From positions 62,001 through 126,000 of the forward strand of contig JAEWQV010000014.1 of assembly GCA_023399055.1 (NCBI GenBank): a stretch of DNA of 64,000 nucleotides, written 5' to 3'. Shown here piece after piece: positions 34,543 to 43,053 of this stretch. This DNA is from Bacillota bacterium (lineage in GTDB: Bacteria > Bacillota > Clostridia > Lachnospirales > Lachnospiraceae). Numbering within the stretch: the stretch's first letter is position 1; each line of letters begins with the position of its first letter. A model generated the notes under the pieces. It made no database searches. It worked only from the letters and a program-made list of their open reading frames with translations, and had not been told where the DNA came from. A program made the position numbers and the translations under genes.

Positions 34543-35835
34543 ATGATTTTAGTAAATGGAAGTATATTATCTTCTGATGAGATTATTAATATCCTCCCCA
34601 CTTTGGAAAAGAGGGTGTGTAAGACTCTGCAGAAGCCTTTTCTAGATCCAATGCTTGTAGTGGAAGCCTGTCATCAGCTGGCAATTAAGATTGAACAGGG
34701 CTGTTATAAGGAGCTGATCAGGCAGTTGATAACAGAGGAACATGTTACAGCTGCACAGATAAATTCTGCGATAAATATGTTTAAGCGAGAAAGCTTACTA
34801 TATAAACTTGTTCTTGAACTGGGTAAAGCTCCTTATAATAAGAAGCTTTCTACTACTGATAATAATAAAGGTTCTATCTGTGTGAGGAGAATGCCTCTCG
34901 GGGTGCTATTTCACATAGCAGCGGGCAATGTCGATGGATTACCTGCGTACAGTGTGATAGAAGGGCTTCTTGCAGGAAATATCAATATTTTAAAGCTTCC
35001 GGCTGCAGATCATGGTCTAACAGTAAAACTTCTAAATGAGTTAGTAAAGCTTGAACCTGTTTTATCAGATTATATCTATGTCTTTGACATCTCCTCCAAT
35101 GATTTGACCAGCATGCAGACCATGGCAAAATGCGCCGATGCAATTGTAGTGTGGGGCGGTGATACGGCAATCAGGGAGGTTAGAAAGTTAGCAACGCCGA
35201 ATACACGGATTATAGAGTGGGGCCATAAAATCAGCTTTGCTTATGTAACAAAACAAGGAATGATGAAGGATTTAGAATTAACCGAATTAGCACATCATAT
35301 TTTAAGTACAAAGCAACTTTTATGCAGCTCCTGCCAAGGGATTTACCTTGATACCCATGAGGAGTCCGATATTTATAATTTTAGCGAAAGATTTATTACC
35401 ATACTGGAAAAGGCTGCTCGTGATTATCCTTCTCCTGGAGTCGGGCTTCAGGCACAGCTGACTCTACTTATTTATAATCAGGAGCTGGAGGCTTATAAAG
35501 GCGGCAAAAAGATCTACCGCGGTGAAAATTGCAGCATCCTTGCTTCAAGTGATAAAAAACTTGAGGTAGCATTCACTTACGGCAACTGTTGGGTCAAATC
35601 TCTTCCAAGAGAATATATCATTAAAAGACTTCACAAATATAAAGGGTATCTTCAAACTGTTGGTTTATTGTGCGGACAAGAGGAAAGAGGAGAATTATCC
35701 AAATTGTTATTAAAAGCAGGTGCAACAAGAGTTACGCACGCAGGCGATATGTCACGGATGTTATCCGGTGAAGCTCATGACGGTGAGTACCCGTTGCAAA
35801 GATATTCAAAGATTGTAGAATATAATGAGTCATGA
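34543..35835 (+). CDS. LuxC-like acyl-CoA/acyl-protein reductase
   Basis: LuxC-type reductases use NADPH to turn an enzyme-bound acyl group into a fatty aldehyde. The 430-residue protein matches the family (VRRMPLGVLFHIAAGNVDGLPAYS, ILKLPAADHG, DAIVVWGGDTAIREVR). The candidate catalytic thiol lies in KQLLCSSCQGIYLD (Cys261 or Cys264). AAGGAG precedes the ATG. With the LuxE-like gene it could form a complete two-part fatty-acid reductase. Neither luciferase nor LuxD (thioesterase) is encoded here, so the aldehyde must have another use. Confidence 0.88.
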   Translation: MILVNGSILSSDEIINILPTLEKRVCKTLQKPFLDPMLVVEACHQLAIKIEQGCYKELIRQLITEEHVTAAQINSAINMFKRESLLYKLVLELGKAPYNKKLSTTDNNKGSICVRRMPLGVLFHIAAGNVDGLPAYSVIEGLLAGNINILKLPAADHGLTVKLLNELVKLEPVLSDYIYVFDISSNDLTSMQTMAKCADAIVVWGGDTAIREVRKLATPNTRIIEWGHKISFAYVTKQGMMKDLELTELAHHILSTKQLLCSSCQGIYLDTHEESDIYNFSERFITILEKAARDYPSPGVGLQAQLTLLIYNQELEAYKGGKKIYRGENCSILASSDKKLEVAFTYGNCWVKSLPREYIIKRLHKYKGYLQTVGLLCGQEERGELSKLLLKAGATRVTHAGDMSRMLSGEAHDGEYPLQRYSKIVEYNES

Positions 35836-35970
35836 TTAATACTACGTATGCAAATTGATATATGATGACCATTTTGACTTGATTGAATTAGCGGATGATA
35901 TCTATTCTAATTATTTTTTATACCTTCTTTAATAAATACTGTACGCAATTCGGGTACACTCCCTGATTTT

Positions 35971-36010
35971 AAGTGTGTTGTAAGACCGAGTTTAGTCCTG
36001 CAACATACTT
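35971..36010 (+). terminator. Hairpin downstream of the luxC-like gene
   Basis: AAGTGTGTTG (35971-35980) pairs with CAACATACTT (36001-36010) with one G-U, around an inner AGAC/AGTC region. The trailing sequence is only weakly T-rich, so it may be a pause or processing hairpin. Confidence 0.5.
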
Positions 36011-36080
36011 ATTTCATTAATGTATATGGTCAGATAATACCAGTATTTGTGAAGGCTGGCTTTGAATTTTAATATCCTTT

Positions 36081-36111
36081 CCCTGAGTATGGTTCATACT
36101 CAGGGTTTTTT
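36081..36111 (+). terminator. Strong terminator upstream of the chitinase region
   Basis: A perfect 11-bp stem (36081-36091 with 36095-36105) with a 3-base loop is followed by seven T. Confidence 0.9.
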
Positions 36112-36120
36112 AATTCCATA

Positions 36121-36301
36121 GTGAGCCCCCTCATTCTGATTGATATCTGTATCTAACAGATGCAGAGTAAAATCAAGCTATAGACTTACCACTGGAGGGG
36201 CAGTGGCGTTGAGCTTTCGCCTTTGCTCTGCGATCAGTTCAATTCTTGGCATAAGTATTACATATAAACCCACGCAAGGTGCAAATTACCAGGGCTTTTT
36301 T
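36121..36301 (+). ncRNA. Candidate structured RNA upstream of the chitinase
   Basis: This 180-base non-coding stretch lies between a terminator and the chitinase promoter. AGCCC (36124-36128) can close on GGGCT (36292-36296), which is followed by TTTTT. Inside, ATCTGT/ACAGAT (36145-36150, 36156-36161) and CCACTG/CAGTGG (36189-36194, 36201-36206) form hairpins. The entire loop of the second hairpin, GAGGGG (36195-36200), is complementary to CCCCTC (36127-36132), giving a possible pseudoknot. I could not match it to a riboswitch or known RNA. Confidence 0.4.
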
Positions 36302-36312
36302 ACAGATGTAAA

Positions 36313-36341
36313 TTGACATAATATGTAGGTGTTGATAACAT
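36313..36341 (+). promoter_or_regulatory. Predicted chitinase promoter
   Basis: TTGACA (36313-36318) and TAACAT (36336-36341) are 17 bases apart, about 100 bases before the chitinase start. Confidence 0.6.
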
Positions 36342-36440
36342 TAAACTATAACTATTGTCGAAAATTCACAGAAGAAGGAGGCATTATACCACCAGATACA
36401 GCAACAGTTCATCAATATTACAGAAGGAGATTACTAGGTT

Positions 36441-38036
36441 ATGATGAAAGGGATAGTTAAGAAAAAAATATTTATCGCAGTTATGCTTGTCATGGTTTTT
36501 GTTGTGAACAGTCTGACCGATATAACAGCATTTGCTGCAAAGCCAATGAAAACTGACAGAACGGCCCCCTCGGATCCGAAGAATTTACGCGTTACTTTAG
36601 TAACTGAAAACGCTGTTTCGCTAACCTGGGATTTGGCATCTGACAATGTGGGTGTAAAATCATATGATGTTTATAAGAATAAATCTGTTAGCGGAAATAC
36701 TGCCGTTAATACATATTCGTTGAATGGTTTAACCTCTGCAACTACTTATCAGTTTTATGTAAAGGCAAAGGATGCTGCTGGAAATACTTCGGCTTCTAGC
36801 AATATAGTTACGGTGACAACTCTGAAAGCAGCCAATCCAACACCTGTTCCATTGCCAACGAGTACACCGACACCTAAACCAACTCCAACTGCGGTACCGA
36901 CTGCGACACCCACCCCAATACCGACTGCAACACCCACTCCGATACCGACTGCAACACCGACACCAACCCCGATACCGGTACCTGATAAAAAGGTGATCGG
37001 TTATTATGGAGCATGGGCAGCATATTCCGGCTTTACACCGGATAAAATTGATGCCGGTAAACTTACACATATTAATTATTCATTTGCAAATATTGGAGGA
37101 GATTATAAGCTAATGCTTGGTTATCCTGATATTGATGCATCAAATATCAGTAAACTAAATGCATTGAAAAAGACTTATCCGAATTTAAAGACAATGATTG
37201 CTGTCGGAGGCTGGTCCTGGTCAGGAAGATTTTCTGATGCTGCACTGACAGAGGAATCAAGAACAATTTTTGCTGACAGTTGTGTAGATTTTATTGTGAA
37301 GTATGGATTTGATGGTATCGATATTGACTGGGAGTATCCGGTAGCCGGTGGACTTCCTGCCAATGTCAGAAGACCTGAGGATAAACAGAACTTTACATTG
37401 CTTATGGCTAAGATTAGGGAAAAACTTGATGCCAAAGGAAAACTGGATGGTAAACAATATCTCCTTTCCTTTGCAGGTGCAGCCGGTAGCTGGTATCTGA
37501 ATAACATTGAGTTAGCCAAGCTTGCCCAATATGTCGATTATGCCAATATCATGACCTATGATATCCACGGAAGCTGGGATTCCTATACGGACTTCAATGC
37601 TCCCCTGTATGATAATAGTGATATTTCACCTCAATTTAAATGGAGTGTTGATGCAAGTATCAATGCATGGCTGAATACTGGTTTCCCGAAGGACAAGCTG
37701 GTGATGGGAGTGCCTTTCTATGGTTATATTTTTAAAGCAGTAACAAACGCTAATAAGGGATTATATCAGACTTATTCAGGAAGTGCTTCGATTAATTATG
37801 CGAACATTGCCGCCAATTATCTGAATGATTCGAGCTATATCCGACATTTTCATGAGCAATCAATGGTACCTTGGCTGTTTAACGGCTCCACCTTCATTAC
37901 ATATGAAGATGAACAATCAATGAACCTGAAGGCCCAATATATTAAGTCAAAAGGCCTAAGCGGAGCTATGATATGGGAACTGAGTCAGGATCCGAACAGA
38001 GTTCTACTAAATGCTTTATATGATGGATTAAAATAA
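36441..38036 (+). CDS. Secreted GH18 chitinase with Fn3 domain
   Basis: The enzyme should hydrolyse chitin outside the cell. The 531-residue protein has a signal peptide (to about residue 33, ITAFAAKP), one Fn3 domain (about 38-128, APSDPKNLRVT ... NIVTVTT) and a Thr-Pro linker (about 132-178). A GH18 barrel follows (KKVIGYYGAWAAYSG onwards) with the catalytic DGIDIDWEYP (291-300), proton donor Glu298. Further substrate-site motifs are MTYDIHG and SGAMIWELSQD. GAAGGAG precedes the tandem ATGs at 36441 and 36444. It appears monocistronic, with its own promoter and terminator. Confidence 0.95.
   Translation: MMKGIVKKKIFIAVMLVMVFVVNSLTDITAFAAKPMKTDRTAPSDPKNLRVTLVTENAVSLTWDLASDNVGVKSYDVYKNKSVSGNTAVNTYSLNGLTSATTYQFYVKAKDAAGNTSASSNIVTVTTLKAANPTPVPLPTSTPTPKPTPTAVPTATPTPIPTATPTPIPTATPTPTPIPVPDKKVIGYYGAWAAYSGFTPDKIDAGKLTHINYSFANIGGDYKLMLGYPDIDASNISKLNALKKTYPNLKTMIAVGGWSWSGRFSDAALTEESRTIFADSCVDFIVKYGFDGIDIDWEYPVAGGLPANVRRPEDKQNFTLLMAKIREKLDAKGKLDGKQYLLSFAGAAGSWYLNNIELAKLAQYVDYANIMTYDIHGSWDSYTDFNAPLYDNSDISPQFKWSVDASINAWLNTGFPKDKLVMGVPFYGYIFKAVTNANKGLYQTYSGSASINYANIAANYLNDSSYIRHFHEQSMVPWLFNGSTFITYEDEQSMNLKAQYIKSKGLSGAMIWELSQDPNRVLLNALYDGLK
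36840..36985 (+). repeat. In-gene tandem repeat coding the Thr-Pro linker
   Basis: An imperfect minisatellite built on ACACC(C/G)AC units encodes the PTATPTPIPTATPTPIPT linker between the Fn3 and GH18 domains. Such repeats are prone to length change. It also creates long spurious minus-strand frames. Confidence 0.8.
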
Positions 38037-38050
38037 TAAAGCTAAAGCCT

Positions 38051-38093
38051 GCTGCAGGATTATCAGATATCACGATAGTCCTGCAGCTTTTTT
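38051..38093 (+). terminator. Terminator after the chitinase
   Basis: GCTGCAGGA (38051-38059) pairs with TCCTGCAGC (38079-38087), extended by TATC/GATA inside, and is followed by six T. The next 170 bases (38100-38270) contain a GC-rich stretch with palindromes (CCGCGCTCGGCGCG; GAGTTTGC/GCAAACTC) unlike the surrounding AT-rich DNA. Confidence 0.9.
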
Positions 38094-38270
38094 CGCATAG
38101 GAAAACGCTTCCTATACGATAAAAAACACTCTGCTAAGGGTGCGTACTGGCGCGTATGGAATCCTGTCGACATGGCCGACCGCGCTCGGCGCGAGAGTTT
38201 GCTTAGGCAAACTCTTTGTTCTAACTTAAGTATTTTGAAAAACGATACTTTTTAGAATATATTATGAAAA

Positions 38271-38439
38271 CTGAAAAATGAACAACTATTTAGACGAATC
38301 ACACTAACCTAAATATTTACTACTTAAGAGTGTAATTTGTTGCAGATATAAAAACAACAATTAATAAAAAACGACAATTAATTTCTATGAAAATTTTGTC
38401 GTTTTTTAAGATTTGTAAATTGTACTTTGACTAAATAAA
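38271..38439. repeat. Intergenic palindromic repeat, copy A
   Basis: This is one of three related elements of about 160-170 bp (also 42121-42280 and 54348-54517). The order is CTGAAAAATnAAC, a long imperfect hairpin (GACGAATCACACT pairing with AGTGTAATTTGTTG), two ACAAC/ACGACA boxes, then a perfect 12-bp stem (38366-38377 with 38396-38407) ending in T. The tail is a shared AAATTGTACTTTGACTAAAT. The last hairpin should terminate transcription. Confidence 0.8.
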
Positions 38440-38647
38440 CTTAGCCGACTGGAAGATATTCTTGTCGGTCTGTTTTATTGAAGAGAAGCAGTATAGGATG
38501 GGTTTAAATAAATTAGTAAAAATGCTGAAAAGATATGTATAAAATCATACTATTTTTTATTACCATAAATTGGAAGATATATGGTATGTTTTAACTGTAG
38601 TTTATAATAGGTATTTTTCTGTCTTACAAAAATTATGGGAGGTTTGC

Positions 38648-40993
38648 ATGATGAAAAAGTTTGAATTTTTAATGGTTTTTGCGTTCTTATTTTCTTTTTT
38701 ATTTAGCGCTAATGCTCAAGCTGCATTATCAACACCAACAGTGGAAACATACGATGTGGATTCAAATGATATTGGAATGACGAGTGCAGTATTGCAGGGG
38801 GAAATTATTAAAAATGGAGGTTACGATGTTACAGATTATGGTTTTTATTATGGAACGAGCAGAAGTAATCTCAAATACAAAGTATCATTAGGTTATGCTG
38901 GAGACCAAAAATTCAGATTTGAAAAAGATCTAACTGGTTTGGATGAAGATGAAAAATATTATTACAAGGCTTATGCTGTTAATCAACTTGGAGAAAGCCT
39001 GGGATCATTATGTTCCTTTACAACCCTTGAAGCATCAGAACCTGATGCTGATACAGATGATGCTACAAATATACAGGGAACTACATCAGTTCTGCATGGT
39101 AGTATAGAAAAGAACGGTGGATTCGATGTTACAGATTATGGTTTTTACTATGGAACAGACAGTGATAATCTGTATATGAAAGTATCACTTGGGTATGCGG
39201 GGGCATGGAAAGGTGATTTTAGCGCAACAATAACAGGGCTTAATCCGGGTACAAAATATTATTTCAGAGCATATGCCATTAATAAAATTGGAGAAGATAA
39301 AGGTAGTCGTTATTCATTTACAACAATCTCTGTTCCGGTGCCAACAGCTGTGCCCACAACAGCTCCAACCGCAACGCCAACTTCGCTACCTACAAATTTA
39401 TCAGCTCCTGTAATATATACATCAGTACCAGGTATTGTTAATAAGGATACAGGTTCAATAAATGTGGGATGGAATTCGGTAGATACAAGCGCATATTATT
39501 ACTTAACAATAAGAAAAGTATCAACAGGTACAAGTGTATGGACATTTGGAAGCTCAATAACATCAACTAGCTTTACTATAGGATCAGATGTATTGAAGAA
39601 TTATTTGGATTACAATACAAATTATTATATATATGTAACAGCGCATAAAGGTAAATTGAGTTCAGGAGAAAGTAATCCTGTATATTTTACAACTGGGGCG
39701 AGACCAACAGTGACTCCAACTCCTACACCTTCAGTTTCTACATATATTATCACAGGAAAAGTAAAATATCCTAACGGTGTTGTAATGGCTGGTGCAGTAG
39801 TAAGAGTTAATGGAAGTGACAAATGGATGAGCATAACAGACGCTAATGGTAATTATCGAATTCCAAACGTGAGTAGTGGATGGCATATACTTACTGTAGA
39901 TTATGGAAATTATAAGCAGTACTCAAAATCGATTAATATACCAAGTGCAGATGTCAATTTTGATGATATATATATGCATGGTTACACGATAGATGGCTAT
40001 ATAAAATATCCAAATAGCCAGAAACCAATTATTGGTGCGAAAGTTTCGTTAGATAACACGCCTGAATGGACTGCTTATACTGATGCTAATGGACATTTTA
40101 CAATTAATGATGCGCTCCCTGGGGGATACTTGCTAACAGTAAGTTATCAAGGATATGAAAATTATAGCAAGTGGATATCCTTTGATAAGCAGGATGTGCC
40201 TTTAGGTAACATATGGATTCATGGATATTCTATATCTGGTTTCATCCGGGACCAAGATAATAAGGGTATTGCAAATGCTTTAGTATATATCAATGATAAG
40301 TCAAGAACGTATACTACAAATTCCAATGGATATTATGAATTTAATGAAGTATTAGGCGGAGGTTCGTATCATACAATTTATGTTGAAAAGAGTGGATATA
40401 CGCCTAATCCTGGTCAAATAGGTGTTACTATAAATAACAGTAATGCTTACGACCAAAATATTTTTATAGATAAGGAATTAAACTCAACGGCTTATATTAA
40501 AGTTGGAAGTTATAAAATATATTATAAATTGGATAAAAGAGCAGTACATGTTGATGTATCTACTCCTACCGATTGGGAAGCAGTAACGGTTTATAAAAAA
40601 GAGATTGCCAAAGCTATTATCAAAGAGTATTATAAAAAATACAAAAAGTACCCTACTGTATCATATAAAGATCTTGGTGCTGAAATACTATGGCATGCTG
40701 ATCTTGCAAAACTATCAACAGAATTAATAAATCAATATAACAATGATATAAGTAACAATAATTTTATTAACGAATATAAGTATTATGCTTATTTAGGAAT
40801 TATTGAAGTTAGAAAGCATTCAAATATTGCTGATTGTGATTTATTTCCTCCAAAGGGTATTACAGAAGCAAAAAGTATGAATGATATAATTACTTTAATA
40901 GAAAAAAAGGGGTTTGTTTACAACGAGCTTTGTTATGCAAGTAATAAAGATGAATTCCTTGAAATTTATAGTGAGTTATGGACTAAGTGGTAA
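38648..40993 (+). CDS. Large secreted protein with Fn3-like and carboxypeptidase-regulatory-like repeats
   Basis: A signal peptide (MMKKFEFLMVFAFLFSFLFSANAQA) is followed by two near-identical Fn3-like repeats sharing VTDYGFYYGT (nt 38740-39030 and 39060-39320). A Pro-Thr linker and a third Fn3 domain come next, then three carboxypeptidase-regulatory-like beta repeats (YIITGKVKYPNG, YTIDGYIKYPNS, YSISGFIRDQDN). The C-terminal domain, about 165 residues, is unrecognised (EIAKAIIKEYYKKYKKYPTVSY, EILWHADLAKL). I use the ATG at 38648 after GGGAGG (781 residues). No LPxTG or S-layer anchor is visible. It is probably a surface or secreted adhesin-like protein; the last domain could carry the activity. 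Confidence 0.8.
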   Translation: MMKKFEFLMVFAFLFSFLFSANAQAALSTPTVETYDVDSNDIGMTSAVLQGEIIKNGGYDVTDYGFYYGTSRSNLKYKVSLGYAGDQKFRFEKDLTGLDEDEKYYYKAYAVNQLGESLGSLCSFTTLEASEPDADTDDATNIQGTTSVLHGSIEKNGGFDVTDYGFYYGTDSDNLYMKVSLGYAGAWKGDFSATITGLNPGTKYYFRAYAINKIGEDKGSRYSFTTISVPVPTAVPTTAPTATPTSLPTNLSAPVIYTSVPGIVNKDTGSINVGWNSVDTSAYYYLTIRKVSTGTSVWTFGSSITSTSFTIGSDVLKNYLDYNTNYYIYVTAHKGKLSSGESNPVYFTTGARPTVTPTPTPSVSTYIITGKVKYPNGVVMAGAVVRVNGSDKWMSITDANGNYRIPNVSSGWHILTVDYGNYKQYSKSINIPSADVNFDDIYMHGYTIDGYIKYPNSQKPIIGAKVSLDNTPEWTAYTDANGHFTINDALPGGYLLTVSYQGYENYSKWISFDKQDVPLGNIWIHGYSISGFIRDQDNKGIANALVYINDKSRTYTTNSNGYYEFNEVLGGGSYHTIYVEKSGYTPNPGQIGVTINNSNAYDQNIFIDKELNSTAYIKVGSYKIYYKLDKRAVHVDVSTPTDWEAVTVYKKEIAKAIIKEYYKKYKKYPTVSYKDLGAEILWHADLAKLSTELINQYNNDISNNNFINEYKYYAYLGIIEVRKHSNIADCDLFPPKGITEAKSMNDIITLIEKKGFVYNELCYASNKDEFLEIYSELWTKW

Positions 40994-41104
40994 TATGTGG
41001 AATTGACATTGCTGCGAAAGGGACCATTGCTAACCTCTCCTTTTGGCTATTCCTAGGTATGCAAATGTTGTTAAACTTCTTTTTATAGACAAGATAGGAT
41101 ATCT

Positions 41105-41388
41105 GATAGACGCAATGATAAATTTTATTTAAAATGCAATAAAGGGCAGCGATATGTTGCAGCTTTAAGTACATTAAAGTCGAATGACTTTAAATGTTTG
41201 GTATGCAGTAATAAAATAATACAAATAGGAGTAAATTCCTTTGTAGATACATATGAAGAACTTGCAAGAGAATATTCTACAGATAATTGATATGACGTTA
41301 TGCGTGTCAATAAAGAGAGTAAAACTTGGGTTATTGGATATGTCCTTATTGTAAAGGTCTACTTAGAAAAAAGATATACTTTTTTTAA
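41105..41388 (+). pseudogene. Broken zinc-ribbon (DUF4379-like) gene remnant 1
   Basis: The frame 41105-41290 reads KCNKGQRYVAALSTLKSNDFKCLVCSNKIIQIGVNSF, a CxC-type zinc-ribbon unit without an N-terminus, and ends at TGA. After a shift, 41332-41388 reads YWICPYCKGLLRKKIYFF and stop. The same ending (CPYCKGLRRKKKYFF) closes the fragment at 53884-54195, and both are followed by the same hairpin. These are decayed copies of one zinc-ribbon gene family. Confidence 0.7.
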
Positions 41389-41390
41389 TA

Positions 41391-41422
41391 AAAATGCACT
41401 CACGTAATAGTGGGTGCATTTT
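41391..41422 (+). terminator. Hairpin after zinc-ribbon remnant 1
   Basis: AAAATGCACTCAC (41391-41403) pairs with GTGGGTGCATTTT (41410-41422) with one T-G pair. The same hairpin occurs at 54197-54228, and its right arm plus the following AAATAAAGTTCAT recurs at 52285-52311. Confidence 0.8.
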
Positions 41423-41571
41423 AAAATAAAGTTCATTTTTTTGCCGAATAATACGAAATAATTTTTTTAGTTTTCACGAGAATAAAGTATAACTCATAAA
41501 TTAACGACAATATTACTAATCATTCTATACCTCATATAAATACAGTATTTGAAGGTAATTTATCGGTGTTT

Positions 41572-41630
41572 AAAAAAACGACATTTATTTAAAAACGACA
41601 TTTTAATTTACTTAAAAAAGTGTCGTTTTT
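41572..41630. terminator. Two-box ACGACA hairpin between remnant 1 and the DUF551 gene
   Basis: AAAACGACA occurs twice (ending 41583 and 41600), followed by TGTCGTTTTT (41621-41630). The second box pairs perfectly with it over 10 bp. It can stop transcription on both strands and serves the minus-strand gene at 41648-41902. It has the same two-boxes-plus-complement design as repeats A-C. Confidence 0.7.
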
Positions 41631-41647
41631 ACTATGTTAAGTAAATT

Positions 41648-41902
41648 TCATTTTGTACTATATAATTTAGGTAACTCAGCCCAAGCTATCACTTCTGCAA
41701 CTAAAGGATGACTTTCATATTTAGTCCAACATATCTCTGACCATAAATCATTATGATTAATCGTAGCAATCATAGGCACTTCTTCTTGCTTAGTTGTAAT
41801 TAAATATACTGCCGGATTTCCGTTTTCGTATAGTCTTACTTGTGGCAATCTTTCTTCTACAGGAATCCACTTAATTATGTATTCTTGATATTTTTTATGC
41901 AT
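41648..41902 (-). CDS. Small DUF551-like protein
   Basis: The 84-residue protein contains WIPVEERLPQ near the start and VIAWAELPKLY at the end, the two ends of the DUF551 signature common in phage and plasmid genes. The function is unknown. AAAGGG precedes the ATG on the minus strand. It is the only minus-strand gene between the chitinase and the recombinase, and it sits among repeats. The 220 bases upstream of it (41903-42120) hold no recognised feature. Confidence 0.7.
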   Translation of the reverse strand: MHKKYQEYIIKWIPVEERLPQVRLYENGNPAVYLITTKQEEVPMIATINHNDLWSEICWTKYESHPLVAEVIAWAELPKLYSTK

Positions 41903-42120
41903 TTCGCTGCCCTTTCTTGATTAACTAAATAACACAAATTAGTTAACTCCCCAAAAGTTTGAACGCCATTCATCGTGAATCCCTTGTTCATAGTTTGCAT
42001 AACTATCTACCCAACGTTTCACATAAGTTTTTAGTTCAAGTAATAACTCATTTGTAAGTAATCATGTTATTTCACCTCATATAATACTAGTATTGTTCAT
42101 TTTACCAATAAAGCTATAAT

Positions 42121-42280
42121 TGAAAAATTAACAGCTATTTAGATGAATCACACTAACCCTTATATTTGCTATATAAGAGTGTAATTTATCGCAAATTTAT
42201 AAAACGACATTTAAGACGACAATGAATTTTTATGAAATTTTGTCGTTTTAATATTTACAAATTGTACTTTGACTAAATAA
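42121..42280. repeat. Intergenic palindromic repeat, copy B
   Basis: This has the same layout as 38271-38439. In the first hairpin the arm GATGAATCACACT pairs with AGTGTAATTTATC. Compared with the other copies, a C-G pair has become T-A, so both sides changed together. The terminator-like arms are ACGACAA (near 42216) and TTGTCGT (near 42240). The tail is AAATTGTACTTTGACTAAAT. Confidence 0.8.
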
Positions 42281-42504
42281 GATAAATGATGTGAGATAAT
42301 ATTAATCAAAATGGAATTGACGAAGATTTACTTCACAGACCAAAGATTTATTTCAGATGACAACTATAACAATTTTTATCCAGATTTAGATTATTAATCA
42401 AATGGATAAATATTAAATTTGTAAGGAAAAGAGAATGGTCTCTTTTCCTAATTTTTTAGTGGTAATTAAAAAAATTAAAAATATGTTAAAAAAGTACGGC
42501 TATC

Positions 42505-42556
42505 TTGACAAGTTTCCGAAATCGGATTATACTTAATTTAAGTTTCCTAAATCAGA
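42505..42556 (+). promoter_or_regulatory. Promoter and twin operator of the marR-MATE-ABC operon
   Basis: TTGACA (42505-42510) and TATACT (42528-42533) are 17 bases apart. AGTTTCCGAAATCGGA (42511-42526) fills the spacer. AGTTTCCTAAATCAGA (42541-42556) repeats it exactly 30 bases later, at the expected transcription start. Each unit contains an inverted repeat (TCCGA/TCGGA; GTTTC/GAAAC). This is a convincing MarR-type repressor site. Confidence 0.8.
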
Positions 42557-42583
42557 AACAATAAAATACTTGAGGTGCTTATG

Positions 42584-43039
42584 ATGGAAAACAAATTAGA
42601 CAATCAATTGCAGCTTCTTAATAAACTCTATAAGGAAAGCAATGATATTTACAATGTAGCTGCCATACAACTTAAATTAACAGACACAGCGTTTTGGATA
42701 CTGTATGCTATTTCTCATACAAATACAGAATATACCCAAATGGACTTGTGCAACGAATGGTTTTATCCAATTCAAACCGTTAATTCCGCCATTACAAAAC
42801 TGATTAAAGAGGATTTGGTAGAGCTTGAGGTCATACCGGGGACAAAAAATCGTAAGAAAATCCTTCTGACTAAAAAAGGCAGAGATCTTGTGGACAACAC
42901 CATCAAAAAAATTGATGAAGCGGAAAGACAGGTCTTTTTGATGTTCACCGAGGAAGAAAGAGAGATGTATCTTTCATTGATGCAAAAGCATATTGAGAAT
43001 TTGAAAAATAGCTTGAGCGAGATGTTCAACAAACAGTAA
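42584..43039 (+). CDS. MarR-family transcriptional regulator
   Basis: The 151-residue winged-helix protein has TQMDLCNEWFYPIQTVNSAITKLIKEDLVELEV as recognition region and KNRKKILLTKKGRDL as the wing. It likely represses its own operon through the twin operator just upstream and responds to a toxic ligand. I use the ATG at 42584, since GAGGTG ends 6 bases before it; GTG 42575 and ATG 42581 are in frame but too close. It starts 15 bases before the MATE gene. Confidence 0.88.
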   Translation: MENKLDNQLQLLNKLYKESNDIYNVAAIQLKLTDTAFWILYAISHTNTEYTQMDLCNEWFYPIQTVNSAITKLIKEDLVELEVIPGTKNRKKILLTKKGRDLVDNTIKKIDEAERQVFLMFTEEEREMYLSLMQKHIENLKNSLSEMFNKQ

Positions 43040-43053
43040 GTATAGGAGAATAG

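Noticed and set aside
36121..36301. c-di-GMP riboswitch upstream of the chitinase
   Set aside because: CCACGCAAGGTGCAAA is faintly reminiscent of the GEMM-I core, but the conserved GGNNCACGCACAGGGCAAACC and GACGCAAAGCC blocks are absent. A predicted promoter also lies downstream of it.
36729..37070. Minus-strand Gly/Val-rich and Cys/Arg-rich ORFs inside the chitinase gene
   Set aside because: They are shadows of the Thr-Pro linker repeat on the opposite strand.
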